A stretch of DNA of 64,000 bases from Pseudomonas sp. WJP1 (GTDB lineage Bacteria > Pseudomonadota > Gammaproteobacteria > Pseudomonadales > Pseudomonadaceae): positions 2,530,501-2,594,500 of the forward strand of contig NZ_CP110128.1 in the NCBI RefSeq assembly GCF_028471945.1. Reading direction: 5' to 3'. A model generated the notes under the pieces. It saw only the letters and a program-made list of their open reading frames with translations, made no database searches and was not told the DNA's origin. Positions 51,530 to 61,721 of this stretch are shown here, one piece after another; within the stretch, counting starts at the first letter, position 1; every line of letters begins with the position of its first letter. Both the position numbers and the translations under genes were made by a program.

Positions 51530-53482
51530 ATGAACAGGACCATCAAAATCGCCAGCGTTGCCCTGGTCGTCGGGGTAGCGCTGATCTGGCTCGGGGTGTG
51601 GCGCACGTCGCCTCCAACCCAGCTCAGCGACATTGCGCTACCCGACACCTGGACCGGCCAGACGCTTGAGCGTGACGGCGTGTCGGTGGCGCTTGAGGTG
51701 CGGCCGCTGGCCCAAGGCGGCGTGTTGCGCGAGGGTGAATTTGCCGACGTGCGCTTCAAAGTCACCGACAAGGCCTCGGGCCAACCCTTGGCGGGCGTCG
51801 CCCCCGGCGCCTGGATCGACCCCGAAACCGTTGCCGCCGACCAGGCCCAGGGCCGCGAACAGAGCTGCAAGGCCCGGGTCGGGGTGTTCCTCAAGTCGAG
51901 TATCGGCGCACGGCCGCTGCTCGATCTCAACAGCTACTTCCTGATGGTGATGAACCGCGATGCCAGCGTCTCGGTGGTCGACCCGTCCGTCTCGGTGGGT
52001 GGCATCACCAGCACCATGACCCGCATCGATATCAAGCAACCGCCGATGGATTGGGTCACCCCCCGGGACAACAAGCGGGTATTCGTGTCGATGCCGACGG
52101 CGGGTGAAGTCGCGGTGATCGACAGTGAACAATTCAAGCTACTCGACTCGGTGGCCGCCGGCAGCAACCCGGTGCGCGTGGCCTTGCAACCGGACGAACG
52201 CCTGCTGTGGGTCGGCAACAATGCCCCGTCGGCCGAGCTCTCCGGGGTCACAGTGATCGACACCGCCAGCCTCAAGACCCTCAAGCACCTGGCGACCGGC
52301 AGCGGCCACCACGAAATCGCCTTCAGCAAGGACAATCGCTTCGCCTTTGTCACCAACCGCGACGACGGCACAGTCAGCCTCATCGATGTCGCCACCTTGA
52401 CCATCGTCAAGCAGCTCAAGACCGGTTCGCACCCGCTGTCGGTGGTGTACTCGCCACTGTCCGGCGCGGCCTACGTGGCCGACGGCAAGGACGGCACGGT
52501 CACCGTGGTCGATGCGGCGAACCAGTCGGTGCGGCGGGTGATCAAGATCAAGCAGGGCCTGGGCCCGATGGGCTTCAGCGCGGACGGCCGTTTCGGCATC
52601 GTGCTCAATACCCTGGAGAACCAGGCCGCGGTAATCGACGCGGCCACCGATTCGCTGATCCATGAACTGGACGTGTCCGCCGAACCCTATCAAGTGGTGT
52701 TCACCAAGGCCTATGCCTATGTGCGCGGCCTGGCCTCGGCCAAGGTGACGATGATCAACCTGGCCTCCCTCGGTGAAGGCCGCAAGCCGATCACTCAGGG
52801 CTTTGAAGCCGGAACACAACCGCCGCGGCTGGCTGGTGACCTGCCGCTGGCGTCGAGCCTGGCAGTGTCGCGGGACGACAACGCGGTGTTTGCGGTCAAC
52901 CCGGTGGACAACACCACCTACTTCTACGCCGAAGGCATGAACGCGCCGATGTCCGGCTACCCCAACCGCGGGCAAGTGGCACGGGCGGCACTGGTCATCG
53001 ACCGCAGCCTGCGCGAAGTCGAGCCGGGGCTGTACAGCGCGCGGATCAAGCTGCCGGCGGCGGGGCGCTTCGACGTGGCGTTCCTGCTCAACCAGCCCAA
53101 CATCATCCATTGCTTCAGCGCCGTGGTTGAGCCGAACGACAAGCTCGGCCCCGTCGCCGGCGTGCCGAAAGTCGAGTTCATGCTCGATAAGACCACGGCC
53201 GCCCTGGGCAGCCCTTATGTCGTGCGCTTTCGCATCGTCCAGGGCAAGCAGAAGGTCCAGCGCAGCGGGGTCAAGGACGTGCAGGTGCGCTACTTCCTGG
53301 CGCCCAGTTCACGGCCGCAGTACGTCGCGGCACTGGACGTCGGCAACGGCATCTATGAAGCCCCGGTCACCCTTGACCAGAAAGGCGCCTGGTACCTGCA
53401 CGTGCGTGCGGCGTCCCTGGGCGCAAGTTTCGACGACCAGACTTTTGCCAGCGTTCGGGTGACACCCGGCCAAGCTCATTGA
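51530..53482 (+). CDS. YVTN-type beta-propeller protein, membrane-anchored
   Basis: Start at MNRTIKIASVALVVGVALIWLGVW, after GGGGAGAGG, giving 650 residues with one N-terminal anchor. After a FixH/YtkA-like beta-domain (residues 40-110) come propeller blades with repeats such as NKRVFVSMPTAGEVAVIDSEQFKLLDSVAAGSNPVRVALQPDERLLWVGNN, NRFAFVTNRDDGTVSLIDVATLTIVKQLKTGSHPLSVVYS and GAAYVADGKDGTVTVVDAA, typical of YncE/cytochrome-d1-like propellers but without heme ligands visible. A second Ig-like domain ends the protein. Likely periplasmic partner of the oxidase. Confidence 0.82.
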   Translation: MNRTIKIASVALVVGVALIWLGVWRTSPPTQLSDIALPDTWTGQTLERDGVSVALEVRPLAQGGVLREGEFADVRFKVTDKASGQPLAGVAPGAWIDPETVAADQAQGREQSCKARVGVFLKSSIGARPLLDLNSYFLMVMNRDASVSVVDPSVSVGGITSTMTRIDIKQPPMDWVTPRDNKRVFVSMPTAGEVAVIDSEQFKLLDSVAAGSNPVRVALQPDERLLWVGNNAPSAELSGVTVIDTASLKTLKHLATGSGHHEIAFSKDNRFAFVTNRDDGTVSLIDVATLTIVKQLKTGSHPLSVVYSPLSGAAYVADGKDGTVTVVDAANQSVRRVIKIKQGLGPMGFSADGRFGIVLNTLENQAAVIDAATDSLIHELDVSAEPYQVVFTKAYAYVRGLASAKVTMINLASLGEGRKPITQGFEAGTQPPRLAGDLPLASSLAVSRDDNAVFAVNPVDNTTYFYAEGMNAPMSGYPNRGQVARAALVIDRSLREVEPGLYSARIKLPAAGRFDVAFLLNQPNIIHCFSAVVEPNDKLGPVAGVPKVEFMLDKTTAALGSPYVVRFRIVQGKQKVQRSGVKDVQVRYFLAPSSRPQYVAALDVGNGIYEAPVTLDQKGAWYLHVRAASLGASFDDQTFASVRVTPGQAH

Positions 53483-53495
53483 AGAGGACATCGAC

Positions 53496-54152
53496 ATGAA
53501 CCGATTCGCACATCACGGACTGCTGACACTCTGCCTGTTGGCCGCCAGCATCGGCCAGGCCCTGGCCCATTCGGCCGATGAACATGCCGGCCACACCATG
53601 GCGGCCAAGAGCTCCAGTTCCGATACCGCCCAGGTCAAGTTCGCCGACGTCGCGCTGGTGGACCAGAACGGCAAAAGCGTACGCCTGGAAAAAGACCTGG
53701 TGGCCGACAAGATCGTGGTCATGAGCTTTATCTACACCAGCTGCACCACGGTCTGCCCGGTGGTGTCCTCGATCATGGGCAAGGTGCAGAAACAGCTGGG
53801 GGCACGGGTCGGCACCGAGGTGCAGCTGGTGTCGATCAGCATCGATCCGCAGCGCGACGACGCCAAGCGCCTGAACGAATACGCCCGCACGTTCCAGAAC
53901 GGCCCGGGCTGGAGCTGGTTGACCGGCTCCACGCAGTCGGTCAACGAAACCCTCAAAGGCCTGGGCAGCTTCAGTGGCGACTTCAAGAATCATGCGCCGC
54001 TGATCCTGGTGGGGGACGGCAACAGCCGCCACTGGACCCGCTACTACGGCTTCACCGACCCGGCCATATTGACCCGGCAAGTGGAGAAGCTCAGCGGTGA
54101 ACGCAACGCCCACGCCAAACACACCGCCATCGCCATGGAGCATCAACCATGA
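53496..54152 (+). CDS. SCO1/SenC family copper chaperone (first copy)
   Basis: A 218-residue exported protein (MNRFAHHGLLTLCLLAASIGQALA) with thioredoxin fold and the copper site SCTTVCP (C83, C87) plus NHAPLILVGD (H166). His-rich N-terminus HSADEHAGH may bind copper. SCO proteins deliver copper to oxidases such as cytochrome oxidase CuA; here delivery to the multicopper oxidase encoded upstream is the simplest reading. GAGGAC-type site precedes the ATG; 13 bp after the propeller gene; its stop overlaps the second SCO gene's ATG. Confidence 0.92.
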   Translation: MNRFAHHGLLTLCLLAASIGQALAHSADEHAGHTMAAKSSSSDTAQVKFADVALVDQNGKSVRLEKDLVADKIVVMSFIYTSCTTVCPVVSSIMGKVQKQLGARVGTEVQLVSISIDPQRDDAKRLNEYARTFQNGPGWSWLTGSTQSVNETLKGLGSFSGDFKNHAPLILVGDGNSRHWTRYYGFTDPAILTRQVEKLSGERNAHAKHTAIAMEHQP

Positions 54153-54781
54153 GACTTCTCGACTGGATCGCCCTGAGCCTCTGCTCCTGCCTCGCAAGCT
54201 CCCTGGCCTTGGCCCATGAAGGGCATGAACAAGCGGCGCCGGCCTCCGCCACGGTAGCGGCCGCCGCGCAGCCGGCCGGTGGCACCCGCGATGCCAAGAC
54301 CTGGTTCACCGACACGCCGTTGCAGGACCAGAACGGCAATACCCTGCGTTTCTACAGCGACGCGCTGGAAAACCGCGTGGTGCTGCTCAATGTGATTTTC
54401 ACCAGTTGCACCGATGCCTGCCCCCTGATCACCCAGAAACTCAAGCAAGTGCGCGAAGTGCTGGGCGACAAGGCGGACGGCATCACCTTTATCTCCCTTA
54501 CCAGTGATCCGCTGCGGGACACCCCGGCGGTACTCAAGGCTTATACCTTGAAGCAGGGCGTCGATGAGCCCCACTGGCTTTTTCTTACCGGCGACAAAGC
54601 GCAAATGGACCTGGTCCTGGGACGTATCGGCCAGGTCATACCGTCCCCCGAGCAACACTCCACCCAGTTGATCGTCGGCGACGTGTCGAACAAGCGCTGG
54701 AGCAAGATCCGTCCCGATGCCCCGGCCGCGGCCATTGCCCAGCGCTTGCAGTTGCTGGCAATGCCCGTGGCCGGCCGTTGA
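54149..54781 (+). CDS. SCO1/SenC family copper chaperone (second copy)
   Basis: The 210-residue exported protein (MRLLDWIALSLCSCLASSLALA) repeats the SCO pattern: SCTDACPLI (C87, C91) and QHSTQLIVGD (H170), with an N-terminal HEGHEQ metal-binding-like stretch. The ATG overlaps the previous stop (ATGA), so the two chaperones are coupled. Two diverged SCO copies suggest one carries copper and the other acts as thiol reductase, or each serves different copper sites of the large oxidase (inference). Confidence 0.92.
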   Translation: MRLLDWIALSLCSCLASSLALAHEGHEQAAPASATVAAAAQPAGGTRDAKTWFTDTPLQDQNGNTLRFYSDALENRVVLLNVIFTSCTDACPLITQKLKQVREVLGDKADGITFISLTSDPLRDTPAVLKAYTLKQGVDEPHWLFLTGDKAQMDLVLGRIGQVIPSPEQHSTQLIVGDVSNKRWSKIRPDAPAAAIAQRLQLLAMPVAGR

Positions 54782-54790
54782 GTCCGGGCC

Positions 54791-56341
54791 ATGAAAAACG
54801 CCCTGATCCTCGGCCTGCTTATCCTGGGAAGCCTCAGCCTGAGCGCCCAGGCGTTATCGCTGACGCCCAGCGAAAGCGCCGGCAAACGGCTGTACCGCGA
54901 AGGTGTATCGGCCAGTGGTGAGCCGATCATGGCGCGGATCGGGGCGGCGGGCATGCTACTGCCGGCCACCAGCCTGCCGTGCGCCAACTGCCACGGCAGC
55001 GATGGCCTGGGGCGCCCGGAAGGCGGGGTGCGGCCGCCGGATTTGAGCTGGTCGCGGCTGACCAGTACCTACGGTCAACAGCAGGTCAACGGGCGCGCCT
55101 ATCCGGCCTACACCGAGGGCACGTTGGCCCGTGCGGTCCAGGAGGGGCGCGACCCGGGCAACAACCGGCTCGATGCGGCGATGCCGCGGTTCGTGCTGTC
55201 GATGAACGATCAACGCAACCTGACGGCGTACCTCAAGCGCCTGGCCGATGAGCGCGATCCGGGCCTGAGCCCCGACAGCCTGCACCTGGGTACCTTGCTG
55301 CCGAGTTCTGGCGTGCTGAGCGAGGAGGGTCTTACCGTGGCGGCGGTGCTCAGGGGCAGCGTGGCGCGGATCAACGAAGCCGGGGGGATTCACGGCCGGC
55401 AGGTGCGCCTGACCATCCTTGATCCCGGTCCCGACCGTGTCAGCGCCGAACACGCGCTCGACCAGTTGATCGAACAGGAACAGGTGTTCGCGCTGGTCGC
55501 ACCGCTGGTGCCGGCGCTGGATGCCGAACTGGCGCCGCGCCTGGAACAGGCCGGCGTACCCCTGATCGGCCCGCTGTCATTGCAGGGCACGGCCCAGGCC
55601 AGCCGCCAGATTTTCGAACCGCTGCCGGGGCTGCGTGAACAGATGATCGCGCTGGCCAACTACGCCGCCACCAGCCTGCGCGTGTTGCAAGGCCCCACGT
55701 TGATCGCCTACCCGAACGATCCGGGCCAACGACTGGCAGCCGAGAAACTTGCCCAGTACCTGCAGGACAACGACTGGCAGAAAGTGCGCCTGCAACCCTA
55801 CGAGTCGGCGCAGGACGAGTTGCCACTGGGCTCGCGTTCAGTGTTCTACATGGGCAGCAGTGGCGGTTTCAGTCGCCTGGCCGAGCGCTTGCAGACCGCG
55901 GGCCAGGTGCCCTACCTGTTCGCCGCCTCGAATCAGGTGGCGGGCGATCTGTTGCAGGTGCCCAGCGGTTTTTCCCGGCGGGTGTTCCTGGCCTATCCGT
56001 TCGTGCCCAGCGACTGGACGATGACCGGGCGCACCGCCCTGACGCAACTGCGCGAGCGCCAGAAGCTCGGCGGCGAACACGCGGTGCTGCAGGTCGGTGC
56101 CTACAGTTCGATGATGCTGCTCAGCGAGGGCATGAAACAGGCGGGCCGCGATGCCAGCCGGGAAAAGCTGATCAGTGCCCTGGAAGCTTTGCATGACTTC
56201 GATACCGGCCTGACCCCGCTGATCAGTTTCGGGCCGGGTCGACGCCTGGGCCTGAACGGCGCCCATGTGGTCACCGTGGACCTGCCAGACCAGCGCTTCT
56301 ATCTGGTCGCCCCCTACAAACCCATTGCCGCCATGCCCTGA
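54791..56341 (+). CDS. Cytochrome c fused to periplasmic ABC-type binding domain
   Basis: A 516-residue exported protein (MKNALILGLLILGSLSLSAQA) with an N-terminal c-type cytochrome: CANCH (C64, C67, H68), GGVRPPDLSW and MNDQRNLTAYLKRLA, then from about residue 165 a Peripla_BP_6 domain (LHLGTLLPSSGVLSEEGLTVAAVLRGSVARINEAGGIHGRQVRLTILDPG; AEHALDQLIEQEQVFALVAPL). This fusion of a heme domain with a branched-chain-amino-acid-type receptor is unusual. In the operon it may take electrons from the oxidase or sense a ligand. No transporter subunits lie nearby. Confidence 0.88.
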   Translation: MKNALILGLLILGSLSLSAQALSLTPSESAGKRLYREGVSASGEPIMARIGAAGMLLPATSLPCANCHGSDGLGRPEGGVRPPDLSWSRLTSTYGQQQVNGRAYPAYTEGTLARAVQEGRDPGNNRLDAAMPRFVLSMNDQRNLTAYLKRLADERDPGLSPDSLHLGTLLPSSGVLSEEGLTVAAVLRGSVARINEAGGIHGRQVRLTILDPGPDRVSAEHALDQLIEQEQVFALVAPLVPALDAELAPRLEQAGVPLIGPLSLQGTAQASRQIFEPLPGLREQMIALANYAATSLRVLQGPTLIAYPNDPGQRLAAEKLAQYLQDNDWQKVRLQPYESAQDELPLGSRSVFYMGSSGGFSRLAERLQTAGQVPYLFAASNQVAGDLLQVPSGFSRRVFLAYPFVPSDWTMTGRTALTQLRERQKLGGEHAVLQVGAYSSMMLLSEGMKQAGRDASREKLISALEALHDFDTGLTPLISFGPGRRLGLNGAHVVTVDLPDQRFYLVAPYKPIAAMP

Positions 56342-56355
56342 TCCGGAGGCCGAAG

Positions 56356-57309
56356 ATGAAACTTGCGACTGTGTTGGTGCTGTTGACCCTGTGGGTGCCC
56401 GCCGCGTTTTGCAGCAATGGCCCGGCGGTGGCGCGGGTCAATGGCGAGGAAATTTCCCAGCTGCGCCTGGAGCGCTATTTCGCCGAATACCTGGAGGATC
56501 AGGGCCGGGCGGTCGCCAGCATCCGCAGTCCCAGCGCCTACAAGCAGCTGCGCAAGGCGGCGCTGGACGCCCTGATCGACAAGGAGCTGCTCTGGCAGGA
56601 AGCGGTCAAGCGCGGGGTGGTGGTCAGCGATGCCACGGTGCACGACCAGGTGGCCCAGACCCGCCAGGCCATGGGGGGCGACCAGGTGTTCGCCCGGCGC
56701 CTCGAAGACGCAGGTTTCGATGAGGCCGGCTACATCGAGTACACCCGCCGTGACCTGGCGGCGCAACAGATGTTTGCCGAACTCACGAAGGTCGGCGAGC
56801 CGGACGAACAGCAGGTGCAGGCGTTTTACCAGGAACACCGCGCCGAAATGAACCGTCCCGAGGAGATCCAGGTCAGGCATATCCTGATCAAAGTGCCTCA
56901 GGGTGCGGATGCTTCCACAGTCGAAGCCGCGAGACTACGCTTGGAGGCAATGCGCACCACGATTCGTGAAGGTGCCGATTTCGCCAGCGTCGCCCGCAGC
57001 GGTTCCGAAGACGCTTCGGCCAGCGCAGGCGGCGATCTGGGGTACTTTACCCGGGGGCGCATGATGCCCGAGTTCGAAGCCGCGGCCTTTGCCCTGGCAC
57101 CGGGTGCAGTCAGCGAGCCGGTGCGCACGGCGGTAGGCTGGCATTTGATTGAGCTGCAGAACCGATTGGAGGCTGCCGATGTCACACAAGAGCAGGGACT
57201 TGACATGGTTCGGGCTTACCTTGCCCGACAGAAACAGCTCCAGGCTCGTCTGCAGGCCTTGGCGCAGCTGCGCGCAAGCAATCGGATCGAACGGATTGAC
57301 GACGAGTGA
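56356..57309 (+). CDS. PpiC-type (parvulin) peptidyl-prolyl isomerase, periplasmic
   Basis: A 317-residue exported protein with signal peptide (MKLATVLVLLTLWVPAAFC), an N-terminal SurA-like helical chaperone part (INGEEISQLRLERYFAEYL-type, ALDALIDKELLWQEAVKRGVVVSDATVHDQVAQTR) and a parvulin domain: EEIQVRHILIKVPQGAD, ARSGSEDASASAGGDLGYFTRGRMMPEFEAAAFALAPGAVSEPVRTAVGWHLIELQNR. Last gene of the oxidase operon, 14 bp after the cytochrome fusion; it likely helps fold the exported giant oxidase. Confidence 0.93.
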   Translation: MKLATVLVLLTLWVPAAFCSNGPAVARVNGEEISQLRLERYFAEYLEDQGRAVASIRSPSAYKQLRKAALDALIDKELLWQEAVKRGVVVSDATVHDQVAQTRQAMGGDQVFARRLEDAGFDEAGYIEYTRRDLAAQQMFAELTKVGEPDEQQVQAFYQEHRAEMNRPEEIQVRHILIKVPQGADASTVEAARLRLEAMRTTIREGADFASVARSGSEDASASAGGDLGYFTRGRMMPEFEAAAFALAPGAVSEPVRTAVGWHLIELQNRLEAADVTQEQGLDMVRAYLARQKQLQARLQALAQLRASNRIERIDDE

Positions 57310-57314
57310 GCTTT

Positions 57315-57328
57315 CCCCAACTGTGGGG
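57315..57328. promoter_or_regulatory. Enhancer-like site CCCC-AACTGT-GGGG
   Basis: Sits in CTTTCCCCAACTGTGGGGGAAAG, closely matching the site before the oxidase gene at 45349. Also a stem-loop directly after the isomerase stop. Confidence 0.6.
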
Positions 57329-57358
57329 GAAAGCGTCGATGCGCATCCGTTCGCTTTC

Positions 57359-57372
57359 CCCCGCTTTTGGGG
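57359..57372. promoter_or_regulatory. Enhancer-like site CCCC-GCTTTT-GGGG
   Basis: Second CCCC-N6-GGGG dyad, followed by GTGGGGCATG, which resembles TTGGGGCATGG after the oxidase site. Confidence 0.5.
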
Positions 57373-57447
57373 GGTGGGGCATGTGGACGCAAAGGCATTG
57401 CTTTTAAATTCAAGGACATGAATACATAAAATTACCGGCACTCAGCC

Positions 57448-57463
57448 TGGCATGAAGTGTGCG
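57448..57463 (+). promoter_or_regulatory. Sigma-54-type promoter of the response-regulator gene
   Basis: TGGCATGAAGTGTGCG has GG at 57449-57450 and GC at 57461-57462, ten bases apart, with TGGCATG matching the -24 box. The -12 box is GTGC rather than TTGC. Confidence 0.7.
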
Positions 57464-57530
57464 TTAGACCTATCAAGGCGCGCACTCCGCCAGGTTCGGA
57501 ACCCGGACCTGCGGTTTCAAGGAGTCCACC

Positions 57531-58064
57531 TTGTTAAACAAAGTACTGGTTGTTGATGACGAACAGCTGCTTGCTGAAAACCTCCAGGGTTACCTGCAGG
57601 CGCAAGCGCTGGAAGTCCGGATTGCTCACGACGGTGCGCAAGGAATCGCTGAAGCAGGCGATTTCGCACCCGATGTGATGGTGTTCGATTACCGCTTGCC
57701 CGATATGGAAGGCTTTGAGGTGCTCGATGCCATCCGCCAGAACAGGAAGTGTCATTTTGTGCTGATCACGGGGCACCCCACCGCAGAGGTTTGCGAAAGG
57801 GCCCGGCAAATGGGAGTCAGCCACATCCTGTTCAAACCCTTTCCGTTGGCGGAACTGGCGCGTGCAGTACTTGACCTTCTGGGGCGCCAGCGCGAACCCA
57901 AAGCGGGTGTGAGCAGTAGCGAAGGCTTTGTCGAACGACGCCAGAGCAGGACCGAAAGTTTCCCGCTGCAGTTGTACGACGGTAGTTGGGTGCTTGCAGA
58001 TCGCCGACGAAGTAACTCGGCCTCCACAGCGCCAGACGACGAACAATTGCTCACCGGGGAGTAA
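57531..58064 (+). CDS. Single-domain response regulator with C-terminal tail, TTG start
   Basis: The TTG start follows AAGGAG exactly (AAGGAGTCCACC-TTG). The 177-residue protein has a receiver domain (residues 4-118) with Asp9/Asp10, phospho-acceptor Asp53 (DVMVFDYRLPD), Thr80 (VLITGHP) and Lys102 (FKPFP). There is no HTH or AAA+ domain; the C-terminal 60 residues are Arg/Ser-rich and unassigned. It stands between the oxidase operon and gspE, with its own sigma-54-type promoter. A partner kinase is not in the window. Confidence 0.88.
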   Translation: MLNKVLVVDDEQLLAENLQGYLQAQALEVRIAHDGAQGIAEAGDFAPDVMVFDYRLPDMEGFEVLDAIRQNRKCHFVLITGHPTAEVCERARQMGVSHILFKPFPLAELARAVLDLLGRQREPKAGVSSSEGFVERRQSRTESFPLQLYDGSWVLADRRRSNSASTAPDDEQLLTGE

Positions 58065-58148
58065 TGGCGCGACAAGAGGTTCCGGCATCCGCCGCAATTG
58101 CTCGCCGCGCCGACAGGGCTCTAAGCCCCGGGTGTTGGAGAGCAAGCC

Positions 58149-59835
<1,687 letters not shown>

Positions 59836-59855
<20 letters not shown>

Positions 59856-60639
59856 GCGTTATGTCGCCGTGCTCGGCGCCAGTGGTGTCGGCCTCGGTCA
59901 GCGTCAGGGTGGCGACACCCTGTGGCTGGGCAGCGTCGGCTTCATCGATGAAGGTTTCATGGCCTGGACGGTCGCCCTGGAGACCCTCGACCGCCTGCTG
60001 GGCGAACATGCCCGCGCCGGTGCCGAATTGACCGTGGTGGTCTCCGGCCACTTCAGCCGGTTTTGCCTGGTGCCCTGGAGCGAGCAGATCAGCAGTCCTG
60101 ATGAACTGCGCGGGTTTGCCCAACTGTGCTTCGAAGACCTCTACGGGGCGGCGAACCAACCCTGGAGCCTGGTGCTGTCGGCCGAGCCCGCCGGTTACGA
60201 CCGGATCGCCAGCGCGCTGCCGCAAGATCTGCTCGAACGCCTGCGTGCCCTGGTCAGTGGTCGTGGTCTGTGCCTGCGTTCGGTGCAACCGTACCTGATG
60301 GCGGCGTTCAATCACTTCGACAAAAGCTTCGACGCCGGCGACTTCCTGTTCGTGGTTGCAGAACCGGTGCGCAGCGTGATGCTGCTGGCCCGCGAAGGTC
60401 GCTGGACGGCGGTGCGCTCGGTGGGCAGCAGCGACAGCGACGCCGCACTGAGCGCGCTGGTCGGTCGCGAATGCCAGTTGCAGGCATCCACCAGTGAACG
60501 GCCGCTGAACGTCTACCTGCATGCGCCAGCGCGCATCGACTCGCACCCTGAAGTGCCAGGCGTACAGCTGCGCACCCTCGAAGAAGGCCGGACCAGCGTA
60601 CGCGACAGCCTGTACGTCATGTCCCGGACGGTGGCCTGA
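59836..60639 (+). CDS. GspL/PilM-like secretion protein, hypothetical
   Basis: The GTG at 59836 follows GAGGAG and overlaps the end of gspE by 20 bp, giving 267 residues. Its position between gspE and a PilN-like gene, plus the patterns LWLGSVGFIDEGFMAWTVALETLDRLL and FAQLCFEDLYGAANQPWSLVLSAEP, resemble the cytoplasmic actin-like PilM/GspL element, though no membrane segment is seen. Divergent enough that the call rests mainly on context. Confidence 0.6.
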
Positions 60640-60640
60640 C

Positions 60641-61186
60641 ATGCGCCCCCTGATGCTCGACTTTCAGCCGCGTCGCCGCTCAAGCCCCCTGGGCTGGAGC
60701 CTGCTGGCCGGTGGCGTGGTGCTGGCGCTGACCTGCATCGTCATTCAACAACACGTGAGCGGGGAGGCCGAACAACAGCAAGGTCATCTGCAAACCACCC
60801 AACGCGTACTCACCGGCGACACCGGCGGCAAAGTCAGCCTGAGCCCGGCCGAAACCCGCGAGCAGGCGCAGAACCTGGCCGAAATGCGCAAGGTATCGCA
60901 GCAGCTGCGCCGGCCCTGGGAACGCCTGTTCGCCACCCTGGAAGCCATGCCCCGGGACAACATCGCCTTGCTGACCCTGACCCCGGATGCCCGCAAGGGC
61001 CAGGTGCGGATCAGCGCCGAGGCGCGCGACCTGGACGCCATGCTCGACTTCCACCGCCGCCTCGAAGCCAGCGACGAGCTCTCCGACGTGTCGTTGCTCA
61101 GCCACGAAATCGTCGCCAACGTGCCGGAACACCCGGTGCAATTCAACTTGTCGGCTACCTGGGAGATTGGCGATGCAAATCCCTAG
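60641..61186 (+). CDS. PilN-like/GspL-C-like membrane protein
   Basis: A 181-residue protein with an N-terminal basic stretch (MRPLMLDFQPRRRSSPLGW), one transmembrane helix (SLLAGGVVLALTCIVIQQHV) and a coiled-coil/periplasmic domain with LEAMPRDNIALLTLTPDARKGQVRISAEARDLDAMLDFHRRLE, which matches the PilN ferredoxin-like 'LxxLxPxxxxGxVxIxGxA' layout. It starts one base after the previous stop (TGAC-ATG). It forms the PilN/O-type inner-membrane link of the secretion system. Confidence 0.75.
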   Translation: MRPLMLDFQPRRRSSPLGWSLLAGGVVLALTCIVIQQHVSGEAEQQQGHLQTTQRVLTGDTGGKVSLSPAETREQAQNLAEMRKVSQQLRRPWERLFATLEAMPRDNIALLTLTPDARKGQVRISAEARDLDAMLDFHRRLEASDELSDVSLLSHEIVANVPEHPVQFNLSATWEIGDANP

Positions 61187-61721
61187 ATTGATCGTCCACG
61201 AATACCTGCAAGGCCTGGGCGTGCCCGGCCTGGCGGGGCTGGCAATGTTGGTGCTGGCGCTGGCCTACGGCCTGTTCGGCCTGTTGCCGGACTGGCAGGC
61301 GCTGCAGCACCTGAGCCAGCAGACCCACGAAGCCCGTGAATACCTGGCCAAGGTCGAGGAGGGCACGATCGCAGCGCCTGTCGTGCCGCAACGCCAGCTC
61401 GATGACTTCCGCAGCAAGCTGCCGACCCAGCCCCAGGCCACCGTCGCCATCGACAAGATCTACGCGCTGGCCGCCCAGGAACGCATCACCCTGTCCCGGG
61501 GCGAGTATTCGCTGGGCATCGATCCCAAGACCCACCTGGCGCGCTATCAGATCCTGTTGCCGGTGCGCGGCAGCTACCCGCAACTGCGGCGCTTCATGCA
61601 CGCCTTGCTCGGCCAGTTGCCAGCGGTGGTGGTGGAAGACCTGGAGTTGCAACGCAAGAAGATCGCCGACACCGACCTTAACGGACGGATCCGCATGACC
61701 CTTTACCTGTCGAGGTCATGA
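61173..61721 (+). CDS. PilO/GspM-like membrane protein
   Basis: The 182-residue protein overlaps the PilN-like gene by 14 bp and follows GGGAGA. It has one membrane helix (GLAGLAMLVLALAYGLFGLL), a coiled coil (ALQHLSQQTHEAREYLAKVEEG) and a periplasmic ferredoxin-like domain with RYQILLPVRGSYPQLRRFMHALLGQLPAVVVEDLELQR, typical of PilO/GspM. It pairs with the PilN-like protein. Confidence 0.75.
   Translation: MQIPRLIVHEYLQGLGVPGLAGLAMLVLALAYGLFGLLPDWQALQHLSQQTHEAREYLAKVEEGTIAAPVVPQRQLDDFRSKLPTQPQATVAIDKIYALAAQERITLSRGEYSLGIDPKTHLARYQILLPVRGSYPQLRRFMHALLGQLPAVVVEDLELQRKKIADTDLNGRIRMTLYLSRS

Larger units (their letters stand above)
57310..57530. promoter_or_regulatory. Regulatory region of the response-regulator gene
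   Basis: It contains two CCCC-N6-GGGG sites (57315-57328, AACTGT spacer; 57359-57372, GCTTTT spacer) and a sigma-54 site at 57448-57463, spaced 120 and 76 bp from it. The first site could also act as a hairpin terminator for the upstream operon. Confidence 0.6.
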
